A stretch of 64,000 bases of DNA from Vicugna pacos (lineage: Eukaryota; Chordata; Mammalia; Artiodactyla; Camelidae). The DNA is taken from positions 4,464,001-4,528,000 of the forward strand of contig NW_027328871.1 in assembly GCF_048564905.1 (NCBI RefSeq), given 5' to 3'. Under the pieces are notes generated by a model that did not search any database, was not told where the DNA came from, and saw only the letters and a list, made by a program, of their open reading frames with translations. The position numbers were made by a program, and so were the translations under genes. The stretch's first letter is position 1. Each line of letters opens with the position of its first letter. Positions 36,530 to 50,221 of the stretch are shown here, piece after piece.

Positions 36530-39500
36530 ATGTTCTAAATTCTGGGTTCTGTATTCTGCATTCTCTATTCTTTATTCTGTGTTCTGCATTCTCTATTCTA
36601 CATTCTCTATTCTGTATTCTATATTCTACATTCTGTGTTCTGCATTCAATGTTCTAAATTCTGGTTTCTGTATTCTGTATTCTATAGTCTGTTTTGTACA
36701 TTAAAAAGTCTACATTCTATATTCTGTATTCTGTACTCTATATTCTAAATTCAGTGTTCTGAATTCTATGTTCTAAACTCTGGGTTCTGTATTCTGTTTT
36801 CTATATTCCATATTCTGTGTTATACATTCTATAATCAATATTCTGTATACTGTATTCTATATTCTAAATTCTGTTTTCTGAATTCCATGTTCTAAATAAT
36901 GGGTTCTGCATTGTGTATTCTATATTCTATAATCTGTGTTGTATATTCTGTGTTATACATTCTATATTCAGTATTCAATATTCTATAATCTAAACTCTGT
37001 GTTCTGAATTCCATGCTCTAAATTCTGTGTTCTGTAGTGTGTATTGTGAATTCCATATTCTCTGTATTACAACCAGTATTCTACATTCTATATCCTGTAT
37101 TCTGTATACAATATTCCATATACTGTGTTCAACAATGTAAATTCAATATTCTATATTCTGTATTCTGCACTCTATATTCTAAATTTTGTGTTCTGAATTA
37201 CAACTTGTATAATCAAGTTTCTGCATTCTGTATTCTATATTCTATATTCTGTGTTCTACATTCTGTATTCTACATTGTATATTATGTATTCTGTATCCTA
37301 TATTCTATATTCTGCGTTCTGAATTCCATGTTCTAAATTCTGGGTTCTGTATTCCGTAATCTGTATTCAATATTCTGTGTTCTACATTCTGTATTGTACA
37401 TTCTATATACTATATTCTATATTATAAATTCTGTGTACAACATTCTATATACCACATAATATTTCGGTATTCTTTATTATATATTCTGTGTTCTGAATAC
37501 CTAGTTCTAAATTCTGCACACTGCATTCTGTATTCTATATTCTATATTCTGTGTTCTACATTCTATATTCTACATTCTATTCCTTTATTCTATATTATGT
37601 ATTGTGTGTTCTGAATTCCATGTTCTGAATCCTGCGTTCTGTATGCTGTATTCCATATTTTGCGTTTTGAATTCTATGCTCTAAATTCTATATTCAGCAT
37701 TCTGTAATCTAAAGTCTTAATTCTGTGTTCTGCATTCTATGGTCTAAATTCTGGGTTCTGTATTCTGTTTTCCATATTCCATATTCTGTGTTCTATATTC
37801 TATATTCTGTATTCCGTATTCTATATTCTATACTCTGTGTTCTACATTCTATATTCTGCATACTGTATTCAGTATACTGTATTCTATATTCTAAATTCTG
37901 TGTTCTGCACCCATGTTCTAAATCCTGGGTTGTATATTTTCTTATCTATATTCTATATTCTGTGCTCTATGTTCTACATTCTAAATTCTATATTCAGTAT
38001 TCTGTATTTTATATTCTTTATTAAGTGTTCTACATTCTATATTCTAAGTTCTATATTCAATATTCTGTATTCTATATTCTTAATTCTATGTTCTGCATTC
38101 CGGGTTCTAAGTTCTGTGTTCTATTCTCTCTAGTATATATTCTATATTTGTGTTCTTCATTCTACATTCTACAAAGTATATTCTGCATTCCATATTCTAT
38201 ATTCTATGTTCTATGTTCTACATTCTATATTCTAAAATATTTATTCAGTTTTCTGAATTCTATATTCTAGATTCTCTGTTCTGCATTAGATTTCTAAATT
38301 CTGGTTGCTATATTCTCTATTCTATTTTCTATATTTTGTGTTCTTCATTCTATATTCTACCTTCTTTATTCTGCATTCCGTATTTTATATTCTATATTCT
38401 GTGTTCTATTTCTATATTCTAAATTCTATATTCACTATTTTGTATTCTATATTATAATTTTTGTGATCTGCATTCCATGTTCTAAATTCTGGGTTCTATA
38501 TTCTCTATTCTATGTTATATATTCTGTGTTCTACATTCTATATTCTAAATTCTATATTCAGTATTGTTTATTCTATGTTATTAATTCTGTGTCTGAATTC
38601 TATGTTCTAAATTCTATATTCAGTATTCTGTATATCATATTCTAAATACTGTGTTCTGCAATCCATGTTCTAAATTCTGGTTTCTGTAATCTGTTTTCCA
38701 TTTTTAATATTCTGTGTTCTTCATTCTATATTGTGTATTGTATATTCTTTATGCTGTATTCTCTATTCTGTGTTTTTCATTCTATATTCTGTATTCTATA
38801 TTCCGCATTCCGTATTCTATATTCTATATTCTGTGTTCTACTTTCTATACTCTAAATTCTTTATTCAGTATTCTGTATTCTATATTCCAAATTCTGTGTT
38901 CTGCAATCCAGGTTCTAAATTCTGGTTTCTGTATTCTGTGTTCCATTTTTTATATTCTGTGTTCTACATTCTATATTGTGTATTGTATATTCTTTATGCC
39001 GTATTCTCTATTCTGAGTTTTTCATTCTATATTCTGTATTCCATATTCTGCATTCCGTATTCTATATTCTATATTCTGTGTTCTACATTCTGTACTCTAA
39101 ATTCTATATTCAGTTTTCTCTATTTTATATTCAAAATTCTGTGTTCTACATTGTATATTCTAAATTCTATATTCTATATTCAAAATTCTGTGTTCTTCAT
39201 TCCGTGTTCTAAATTCTGGGTTCTATATTCTCTATTCTATATTCTTTATTGTGTGTTCTTCATTCTATATTCTACATTCTATATTCTAAATTCTATATTC
39301 TATATTCCAAATTCTGTGTTCTGCATTTCATATTCTAAATTCTGGGTTATGTATTCTGTATTCCATATTTTATATTTTGTGTTCTATATTCTATATTTTC
39401 TATTCTTTTTTCTGCATTCCGTATTCTATATTCTATATTCTGTGTTCTAAATCCTATATTCAGTATTCTGTATTTTATTTTCTAAATTTTGTGTTCTGCA

Positions 39501-39941
39501 TTCCATGTTTAAATTCTGGGTTCTATATTCTCTATTATATATACTATATTCTGTGTGCTACATTCTATATTCTAATTTCTATATTCTTTATTCTGTATTC
39601 AATATTCTAAATTCTGTGTTCTGCATTCCATGTTCTAAATTCTACATTCAGTATTCTGTATTCTATATTGTAAATTCTGGTTTCTGCATTCTATGTTCTA
39701 AACTCTATATTAAGTATTCTGTATTCTATTTTCTAAATTCTGTGTTCTGCAATCCATGTTTTAAATTCTGGGTTCTGTATTTTGTTTTACATATTTTATG
39801 TTTTGTGTTGTACATTCTATATTCTGTATTCAATATTCTGCATTCTGTATTCTAAATTGTATTTCTGTGTTCTACATTCTAAATTCTGTGTTCTGCATTC
39901 CATGTTCTAAATTCAATATTCAGTATTCTGTATTCTATATT
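36530..39941. repeat. E block, SU2
   Basis: It is a copy of 22,233-25,644 at a constant shift of 14,297 over the full length. Markers O 37,198, P 37,433 and Q 38,284. The longest open frame in the window (38,731-39,450) lies here and consists only of heptapeptide repeats. Confidence 0.85.
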
Positions 39942-40539
39942 CTAAATGCTGTGTTCTGCATTCTATGTTCTAAATTCTATATTCAGTATTCTGTATTCTA
40001 TATTCTATATTCTGTGTTCTGCATTCCATGTTCTAAATTCTGGGTTCTGTATTCTCTTTTCCATATTCTATATTCTGTTTTCTACATTCTATATTCTGTA
40101 TTCTATATTCTGCATTCCGTATTCTTTAATCTATATTCTGTGTACTACATTCTGTGCTCTAAATTCTATATTCAGTATTCTCTATTCTATATTCAAAATT
40201 CTGTGTTCTAAATTGTATATTGTAAATTCTGTATTCTATATTCAAATTCTGTGTTCTTCATTAAGTGTTCTAAACTCTGTTTTCTACATTCTCTATCCTA
40301 TATTGTGTGTTCTTCATTCTATATTCTACATTCTATATTCTAAATTCTATATTGTATATTCCAAATTCTGTGTTCTGCATTTCATATTCTTAATTCTGGG
40401 TTATGTATTCTGTATTCCATATTTTATATTTTGTTTTCTATATTCTATATTTGGTATTCTATATTCTGCATTCCGTATTCTATATTCTATATCCTGTGTT
40501 CTAAATCCTATATTCAGTATTATGTATTTTATTTTCTAA
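39942..40539. repeat. S block remnant, SU3
   Basis: It follows 1-598 (and 25,645-26,243) and ends at a junction near 40,540. There the sequence continues as the equivalent of 7,487. Markers I and J of the S block are not present. The I and J that follow belong to T-a. Confidence 0.8.
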
Positions 40540-42700
40540 ATTCTGTGTTCTGTATTCTATGTTCTAAATTCTGGCTTCTATATTCTTCAGTCTATATTCT
40601 ATATTTTGTGATCTCCATTCTTATTTCTACATTCTTTATTCTGCATTCCATATTCTATATTATATATTCTGTGTTCTACATTCTATATTCTAAATTCTAT
40701 ATTCCTTATTCCGTAGTATATATTCTATATTCTATGTTCCGCATTGTATATTCTAAATTCTACATTCAGTATTCTGTATTCTAAATACGAAATTCTGTGT
40801 TCTGCATTTCATGTTCTAAATTCTGTGTTCTATATTCTCTTTTCTATATTCTATATTCTGTGTCCTTCATTCAATATTCTAAATTCTATATTCAGTATTC
40901 TCTATTCTATATTCTAAATTCTGTGTTCTGCATACCATGTTCGTATTTCGGGATTCTGTATTCTGTTTCCATATTTTACATTCTGTGTTCTAAATTCTAT
41001 ATTCTGTATAATATATTCTGCATTATGTATTCAATATTGTATATTTTGTGTTCTACATTCTATATTCTAAATTCTATAATCTATATTCTAAATTCTGTGT
41101 TCTTTATTCCGTGTTCTTAATACTGGGTTCTATAATCTCTTTTCTATATTCTATATTCTGTGTTCGACATTCAATATTCTAAATTCTACATTTAGTATTC
41201 TCAATTCTATATTCAAAATTCTGTGTTCTACATGCTATATTCTAAATTCTATATTCTATATTCAAAATTCTGTATTCTTCATTCCGTGTTCTAAATTCTG
41301 GGTTCTATATTCTCTATTCTATATTCTATATTCTGTGTTCTTCATTCTATATTCTACATTCAATATTCTGCATTCGTATTCTATATTCTATATACTGTGT
41401 TCTACATTCTATATTCAAAATTCTATATTCATTATCCTGTATTCTATATTCTAAATTCTGTGCTTTTAATTCCATGTTCTGAATTCTGGGTTCTATATTC
41501 TCTATTATATATTCTATATTTTTTGTTCTTCATTCTATATTGTACGTTCTATATTCTGCATTCCGTGTTATATATTCTATATTATGTTTTCTACATTCTA
41601 TATTCTAAATTCTATATTCAGTATTCTGTATTCTATAATCTAAATTCTGTGTTCTGATTCAATTTTTAAATTCTGGGTTCTAAATTCTCTTGTATATATT
41701 CTATATTTTGTGTTCTTAGTTCTTTTTTCTACATTCTATATTCTGCATTCTGTATTTATGTTCTGTATTCTGTGTTCTACATCTACTTTCTAAATTCTAT
41801 ATTCTGTATTCTGTATTCAATATTCTACATTCTGTGTTCTGCATTCTATGTTCTAAATTCTGGGTTCTGTATTCTGTTTTCCATAGACTATATTCTGTGT
41901 TCTATATTCTATATTCTGTATTCTATATTCTGCATTCCATATTCTATCCTCTATATTCTGTGTTCTTCATTGTATTATTCAAATTCTATATTCAGTATTC
42001 TGTATTCTATATTCTACATTCTGTGTTCTGCATTCCAAGTTCTAAATTCTTTGTTCTATATTGTCTTTTCTATATTGTATATTCTGTGTTCTAAATTCAA
42101 TATTCTAAATTCTATATTCAGTATTCTGTATTGTATATTTTAAATTCTGTGTTCTGCATACCATGTTCAAATTTCGGTGTTCTGTATTCTGTTTCCATAT
42201 TTTATATTCTGTGTTCTAATTTCTATATTCTGTATAATATATTCTGCATTATGTATTCTATATTCTATATTTTGTGTTCTTCATTCTATATTCTAAATTT
42301 TATATTCAGTATACTTTATTCTATTTTCTAAATTTTTGGTTCTGCATTCCATGTTCTAAATCCTATATTCAGTATTCTGTATACTATATTCTAAATTCTG
42401 TGTTCCGCATTCTATGTTCTAAATTCTATATTCCGTATTCTGTATTATAAATTCTAAATTCTGTGTTCTGCATTCCATGTTGTAAATACTGGGTTGTCTA
42501 TACTGTTTTCCATATTGTATAATCTGTGTTCTATATTCTATATTCTGTATTCTATATTCTGCATTCCTTATTCCATATTCTATATACTGTGTTTTACATT
42601 CTATATTCTAAATTCTATATTCTGTATTCCGTATTCTATATTCTGAACTCTGTGTTCTACATTTTATATTCTAAATTCTATATTCAGTGCTCTGTATTCT
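40540..42700. repeat. T-a block, SU3
   Basis: It matches 7,487-9,650 at shift 33,053, with I 40,936, K 41,654 and J 42,162. It ends at a 617-bp gap relative to SU1 near 42,700. Confidence 0.8.
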
Positions 42701-44543
42701 ATATTCTAAATTCTGTGTTCTGCATTCCATGTTCTAAATTCTGGGTTCTATATTTTCTATACTATAATCTATACTCTGTGTTCTATATTCTATATTCTAA
42801 ATTCTATATTCATTATTCTGTATTCTATATTCTTAATTCTGTGTTCTACATTCTATATTCTAAATTCTATATTCAGTATTCTGTATTCTATATTCTTAAT
42901 TCTCTGTTCTTCATTCCATGTTCTAAGTTCTGGGTCCTATACTCTCTATTATATATTCTATATTTGTGTTCTTCTTTCTATATTCTACATAGTATATTCT
43001 GCATTCCGTATCCTATATTCTATATTCTATGTTCTACATTCTAAATTCTAAAATCTATATTCAGTATTCTGTATTCTATAGTATAAATTCTTTGTTCTGC
43101 ATTCCATTTCTAAATTGTGGTTTCTATATTCTCTATTCTATATTATATATTTGGGTCGTTCATTCTATATTCTACGTCCTATATTCTGCCATCCGTATTT
43201 TATATTCTATATTGTTTGTTCTATATTCTATATTCTAAATTCTATATTCAGTATTTTGTATTCTATATTCTCATTTGTGTGTTCTGCATTCCATGTACTA
43301 AATTCTGGGTTCTCTATTCTCTATTCTCTATTCTATATTCTGAGTTTACATTCTATATTCTAAATTCTATATTCAGTATTCTGTATTCTATATTCTAAAT
43401 TCTGTGTTCTGCTTTCCATTTTATAAATTCTATATTCAGTACTGTGCATTCTATATTCTAAATTCTGTGTTCTGCATTCTATTTTCTAAATTCTATATTC
43501 ATTATTCTGTATATTATATTCTAAAATCTGTGTTCTGCATTCCATGTTCTAAATTCTGGGTTCTGTATTGTTTTCCATATTCTATATACTGTGTTCTTCA
43601 TTCTATATTCTGTATTGTATATTATTTATGCCGTATTATATATTCTGTGTTCTTCATTCTATATTCTGTATTCTATATTCTGCATTCCGTATTCTATATT
43701 CTATATTCTGTGTTCTACATTTTATACTCTAAATTCTATATTCAGTATTCTGTATTGTATATTCCAAATTCTGTGTTCTGCATTGTATGTTTTAACCTTT
43801 GGGTTCTGTATTCTGTATTCCATATTCTATATTTTGTGTTCTATAGTCTATATTTGGTATTCAATATTCTGCATTCCGTATTCTATATTCTATATCCTGT
43901 GTTCTAAATTCTTTATTCAGTATTCTGTGTTTAATTTTCTAAATTCTGTGTTCTGCATTCCATGTTCTAAAATCTGGGTTTTATATTCACTATTGTATAT
44001 ACTACATTCTGTGTGCTACATTCTATATTATAAATTCTATATTCAGTATTCTATATTCTATATTGTAAATTCTGTGTTTACATTCTATATTCTAAATTGC
44101 ATATTCAGTATGCTGTATTCAGTATTCTAAATTCTGAGTTCTGCTTTCCATGTTCCAAAATCTGGCTTCAATATTTTCCTTGCTATTTTTTTTTCTGTTT
44201 TGTACATTATATATTCTAAATTATTTATTCAGTATTATGTATTTTATATTCTATATTCTATGTCCTACATAGAATTTTTTATTTGTTTATAAAGTATTCC
44301 GTATATTATGTTCTAAATTCTGTGTTCTATATTCTCTTTTCTACTTTCTATATTCTGTGTTCTACATTCTATATTGTAAATTTTATATTCAGCATTCTGT
44401 ATTCTATATTCTAAATTCTGTGTTCTACATTCTATATTCTATATTCTATATTCAGTATAATGTATTCTATATTCTAAATTCTGTGTTCTGCATCACATGT
44501 TCTAAATTCTAGATACTATACTCTCTAATGTATATTCTATTCT
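42701..44543. repeat. T-b block, SU3
   Basis: It matches 10,270-12,107 at shift 32,436, with L 43,149 and M 44,152. Large parts read the same as SU1 with a few substitutions. Confidence 0.8.
44152..44298. repeat. M island 14
   Basis: SU3 copy of island 5, with TTTTTATTTG in place of TTTTTAATTG. Confidence 0.85.
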
Positions 44544-47227
44544 ATATACTGTGTTCTACATTCTATATTCTAAAATCTATATTTATTAATGTGTATTCTA
44601 TAGTCTTAATTCTGTTTTCTGCATTCAAAGCTCTAAATTCTGTGTTCTATATTCTTTTTTCCATATTCTAGATTCAGTGTTCTATATTCTATATTCTGTA
44701 TTCTGTATTCTGCTTTCCGTATTCTACAATGTATATTCTGTGTTCTAAATTTTATTTTCCAAATTCTATATGTAGTATTCTGTATTGTATATTCTATATG
44801 CTGTTTTCTAAATTCTGTATTCTAAATTCTATATTCTTTATTCTAAATTCTGTGTTCTGCATACCGTGTTCAAAATTCTGTGTTCTATATTCTCTATTCT
44901 GTATTCTATAATATGTGTTCTTCATTGTATATTCTATATCCTATATTCTGCTTTCAGTTGTCTATATTGTATATTCTGTGTTCTACATTCTATATTCTAA
45001 ATTCTATATTCAGTATTCTGTTTTATATATTCTAAATTCTGTGTTCTGTATTCTATGTTCTATATTCTGGCTTCAATATTCTCCAGTCTATATTCTATAT
45101 TTTGTGAACTCCATTCTTATTTCTACATTCTTTATTCTGCATTCCATATTCTATATTATATATTCTGTGTTCTACATTCTATATTCTAAATTCTATATTC
45201 CTTATTCCGTAGTATATATTCTATATTCTATCTTCTGCATTGTATATTCTAAATTCTACATTCAGTATTCTGTATTCTAAACACTAAATTCTGTGTTCTG
45301 CATTTCATGTTCTAAATTCTGTGTTCTATATTCTCTTTTCTATATTCTATATTCTGTGTCCTTCATTCAATATTCTAAATTCTATATTCAGTATTCTCTA
45401 TTCTATATTCTAAATTCTGTGTTCTGCATACCATGTTCGTATTTCGGGATTCTGTATTCTGTTTCCATATTTTACATTCTGTGTTCTAAATTCTATATTC
45501 TGTATAATATATTCTGCATTATGTATTCAATATTGTATATTTTGTGTTCTACATTCTATATTCTAAATTCTATAATCTATATTCTAAATTCTGTGTTCTT
45601 TATTCCGTGTTCTTAATTCTGGGTTCTATAATCTCTTTTCTATATTCTATATTCTGTGTTCGACATTCAATATTCTAAATTCTATATTTAGTATTCTCAA
45701 TTCTATATTCAAAATTCTGTGTTCTACATGCTATATTCTAAATTCTATGTTCTATATTGAAAATTCTGTATTCTTCATTCCGTGTTCTAAATTCTGGGTT
45801 CTATATTCTCTATTCTATATTCTATATTTTTTGTTCTTCATTCTATTTTGTACGTTCTATATTCTGCATTCCGTGTTATATATTCTATATTATGTTTTCT
45901 ACATTCTATATTCTAAATTCTATATTCAGTATTCTGTATTCTATAATCTATATTCTGTGTTCTGATTCAATTTTTAAATTCTAGTTTCTAAATTCTCTTT
46001 TATATATTCTATATTTTGTGTTCTTATTTCTTTATTCTGCATTTTATATTCTGGATTCTGTATTTATCTTCTGTATTCTGTGTTCTACATCTACTTTCTA
46101 AATTCTATATTCTGTATTCTGTATTCAATATTCTACATTCTGTGTTCTGCATTCTATGATCTAAATTCTGGGTTCTGTATTCTGTTTTCCATATTCTATA
46201 TTCTGTGTTCTATATTCTATATTCTGTATTCTATATTCTGCGTTCCATATTCTATACTCTATATTCTGTGTTCTTCATTCTATTATCCAAATTCTATATT
46301 CATTATTCTGTATTCTATATTCTAAATTCTGTGTTCTGCATTCCATTTTCTAAATTCTGTGTTCTATATTGTCTTTTCTATATTCTATATTCTGTGTTCT
46401 ACATTCAATATTCTAAATTCTATATTCAGTATTCTGTATTGTATATTCTAAATTCTGTGTTCTGCATACCATGTTCAAATTTCGGGGTTCTGTATTCTGT
46501 TTCCATATTTTATATTCTGTGTTCTAATTTCTATATTCTGTATAATATATTCTGCATTATGTATTCTATATTCTATATTTTGTGTTCTACATTCTATATT
46601 CTAAATTTTATATTCAGTATTCTTTATTCTATTTTCTAAATTCTGGGTTCTGCATTCCATGTTCTAAATCCTATATTCAGTATTCTGTATTCTATATTCT
46701 AAATTCTGTGTTCCGCATTCTATGTTCTAAATTCTATATTCCGTATTCTGTAATATAAATTCTAAATTCTGTGTTCTGCATTCCATGTTGTAAATACTGG
46801 GTTCTCTATTCTGTTTTCCATATTGTATAATCTGTGTTCTACATTCTATATTCTGTATTCTATATTCTGCATTCCGTATTCCATATTCTATATATTGTGT
46901 TTTACATTCTATTTTCTAAATTCTATATTCTGTATTCCGTATTCTATATTCTGAACTCTGTGTTCTACATTCTATATTCTAAATTCTATATTCAGTGGTC
47001 TGTATTCTATATTCTATATTCTAAATTCTGCATACCATTTTCTAAATTCTGGGATCTATCATCTATATTCTATATTCTATAGTCTGTGTTATATATTCTA
47101 TATTCTAAATACTATATTCAGCTTTCTGTATTCTATATTATAAATTCTGTGTTCTACATTCTATATTCTAAGTTGTATATTCAGTATTCTGTATTCTATA
47201 TTCTAAATTCTGAGTTCTACTTTTCAT
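44544..47227. repeat. T-c block, SU3
   Basis: It carries W 44,581, I 45,432, K 45,962 and J 46,470. I-J spacing is 1,038 bp, 189 bp (one A-B-C unit) shorter than in the related copies, because of a gap near 45,830. Up to that gap it also matches T-a of SU1 at shift 37,549. Confidence 0.82.
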
Positions 47228-47370
47228 GTTCCAAAATCAGTCTTCAATATTCCCTTAGCTAAATTTTTATTCTGTTTTCTGCATTCTATATTCTAAATTA
47301 TATATTCAGTATTATGTATTTTATATTCTATATTCTGTCCTCTACATTCAATTTTTTAATTGCTTATTAA
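47228..47370. repeat. M island 15
   Basis: SU3 copy of island 6. Confidence 0.85.
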
Positions 47371-48530
47371 GTATTCTGTATTATATATTCTAAATTATGT
47401 GTTCTGCATTCCATATTCTAAATTCTGTTTTCTGTATTCTTTTTTCCATATTCTATATTCTGTTTACTACATTCTATATTCTGTATTCTGTACTCTGCAT
47501 TCCGTATTCTACATACAATATTCTGTGTTCTACATTCTATTTCTAAATTCTATATTCAGCATTCCGTATGCTATATTCTAAATTCTGTGTTCTGCATTCC
47601 ATGTTCTAAATTCTGGTTTCTACATTCTCTATTCTATATTCTATATTGTGTGTTTTTCATTCTAGATTTTACATGCAATATTTTGCATTCCATATACTAT
47701 ATTCTATATTTTGTGTTCTACATTCTATTTTCTAAATTCTATACCCAGTATTCCGTATTCTATATTCTAAATTCTCTGTTCTGCATTCCATGTTCTAAAT
47801 TTGGGTTCTATATCCTCTTTTCTCTATTCTATATCCTGTGTTCCACATTCTATAGTCTAAATCCTATATTCAGCGTTCTGTATTCTATATTCTAAATTAT
47901 GTGTTCTGCATTCCATGTTTTAAATTCTGGGTTCTATACTCTGTTTTCCATATTTTATATTCTGTATTCTACATTCTATATTCTGTATTCTATATTCGGC
48001 ATTCCGTTTTCTACATTATATATTCTGTGTTCTACTTTCTATTTTCAAAATTCTATATTCAGTATTCAGTATTCTATATTCTAAATTCTGTGTTCTGCAT
48101 TCCATGTTGTAAATTGTCTTTTCTATATTCTGTATTCTGTGTTCTTCCTTCTATATTCTAAATTCTATATTTAGTATTTTGTATTCTACATTATTAATTC
48201 TGTTCTCTGCATTCAATTTCTAAATTCTGGGTTCTATATTCTCTTTTATATATTCTATATACTGTGTTCTTCATTCTAGATCCTTCATACTAAATTTTGA
48301 ATTCCGTATTCTATATTCTATATTCTGTGTTCTAAATTCTATATTCTAAATTCTATATTCCGTATTCTGTATTCTATATTCTAAATTCTGTGTTTTGTAT
48401 TCCATGTTGTATATTCTGGCTTCTATATTCTTTATTCTATATTCTAAATTCTGTGTTTACATTCTATATTCTAAATTGCATATTCAGTATGCTGTATTCT
48501 ATATTCTAAAATCTAAGTTCTGCTTTCCAT

Positions 48531-48671
48531 GTTCCAAAATCTGGCTTCAATATTTTCCTTGCTATTTTTTTTCTGTTTTCTACATTATATATTCTAAATT
48601 ATTTATTCAGTATTATGTATTTTATATTCTATATTCTATGTCCTACATAGAATTTTTTAATTTGTATAAAA
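48531..48671. repeat. M island 16
   Basis: SU3 copy of island 7, 1,303 bp after island 15, and slightly shorter at its AT-rich end. Confidence 0.85.
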
Positions 48672-50221
48672 TATTCCGTATATTATGTACTAAATTCTGT
48701 GTTCTATATTCTCTTTTCTATTTTCTATATTCTGTGTTCTACATTCTATATTGTAAAGTTTATATTCAGCATTCTGTATTCTATATTCTAAATTCTGTGT
48801 TCTACATTCTATATTCTAAATTCTATATTCAGTGTTCTGTATTCTATATTCTAAATTCTGTGTTCTGCATTCCATGTCCTAAATTCCCGGTTCTGTATTC
48901 TGTTCTCCATATTCTGCATTCTGTGTTCTATATTCCATATTCTGTAGTCTATTTTCGGCATTCCGTATTCTATATTCCATATTCTGTGTTCTAAATTCTA
49001 TATTCTATATTCCATATTCAGTATTCCGTATTCTATATTCTATACACTGTGTTCTATATTTTATATTCTAAATTCCATATTCAGTATTCCGTATTCTATA
49101 TTCTATATTCTGGGTTCTTCATTCCATGGTCTAAAATCTATATTCAGTATTCTTTATTCTATATTTTAAATTTTGATTTTGCATTCCATGTTCTAAATTC
49201 TATATTCAGTATAAATAATCTATATTCTAATTTCTGTGTTCTGCATTCTATTTTCTTAATTCAGTTTACTGTATTCTGTTTTCCATATTCTATATACTGT
49301 GTTCTAGATTGTATATTCTGTATTCTATATTCTGCATTCCGTATTCTATATTCTACATTCTGTGTTCTACATTCTATATGCTAAATACTTATTTCAGTGT
49401 TCTGTATTCTATATTCTTAATTCTGTGTTCTGCATTTCATGTTGTAAATTCTGGGTTCTGTATTCTGTTTTCCATATTCTAAATTCTGTGTTCTACATTC
49501 TATATTCTGTATTCTATATTCTGCATTCCGTATTCTATAATCTATATTCTGTGTTCTATATTCTATATTCTAATTTCTGTATTCAGTATTCTGTATTCTA
49601 CATTGTAAATTCTGTGTTCTGCATTCCATTTTCTAAATACTGTGTTCTATAAACTTTATCCTATATTATATATTCTGTGTTCTACATTCTATATTCTAAA
49701 TACTATATTCAGTATTCCATGTTCTATATTCTAAATTCTGTGTTCTACATTCTATATTCTATATTCTATATCCAGTATTCTGTATTCTATATTCTAAATT
49801 CTGTGTTCTGCATTCCATGTTCCAAATTCAGGGTTCTATAAATTTTATTCTATATTCTATATTCTGTGTTCTCCACTACATTCTAAATACTATATTCAGT
49901 ATTCTGTGTTCTATATTCTAAATTCTGTGTTCTACATTCTATATTCTATATTCTACATCCAGTATTCTGTATTCTATATTCTAAATTCTGTGTTCTACAT
50001 TCTATATTTTAAATTCTATATTCAGTAGTCTGTGTTCTATATTCTAAATTCTGTGTTCTGCATTCCATGTTCTAAATTCTATATTCAGTATTCTGTATTG
50101 TATATTCTAAATTCTATGTTATGCATTCTATGTTATAAATTCTATATTCAGTATTCCGTATGCTATATTATAAATTCTGTGTTCTGCATTCCATGTTCTA
50201 AATTCTGGGATCTATAATCTA

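Larger units (their letters stand above)
25645..39941. repeat. Superunit 2 (SU2), 14.3 kb
   Basis: It begins with a nearly exact copy of 1-6,996, shifted by 25,644 bases. It then passes into material collinear with 18.3-19.9 kb (shift 14,334), a stretch seen once (34.2-36.5 kb), and an E block shifted 14,297 from SU1. Relative to SU1 it lacks about 11,309 bp at the junction near 32,640 and 37 bp net in the 34-36.5 kb stretch. With one further single-base loss this adds up to the full 11,347-bp difference in length. Confidence 0.85.
47228..50221. repeat. T-d block, SU3
   Basis: It carries M 47,228, G 47,648, H 48,264, M 48,531 and F 49,819. It shares the 1,117-bp gap with T-d of SU1. A 126-bp unit present at about 17.7-17.9 kb, and in three other copies, is absent near 49,985. 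Confidence 0.82.

Noticed and set aside
38731-39450. Long open frame of about 239 codons, and many others of 60-200 codons
   Set aside because: They are made only of VFYILYS-type heptads that appear in all three + frames and overlap each other. Many open with GTG and not ATG, their ends are set by chance AAATTCT units, and equivalent frames differ in length between copies. No domain, leader or codon bias is visible.
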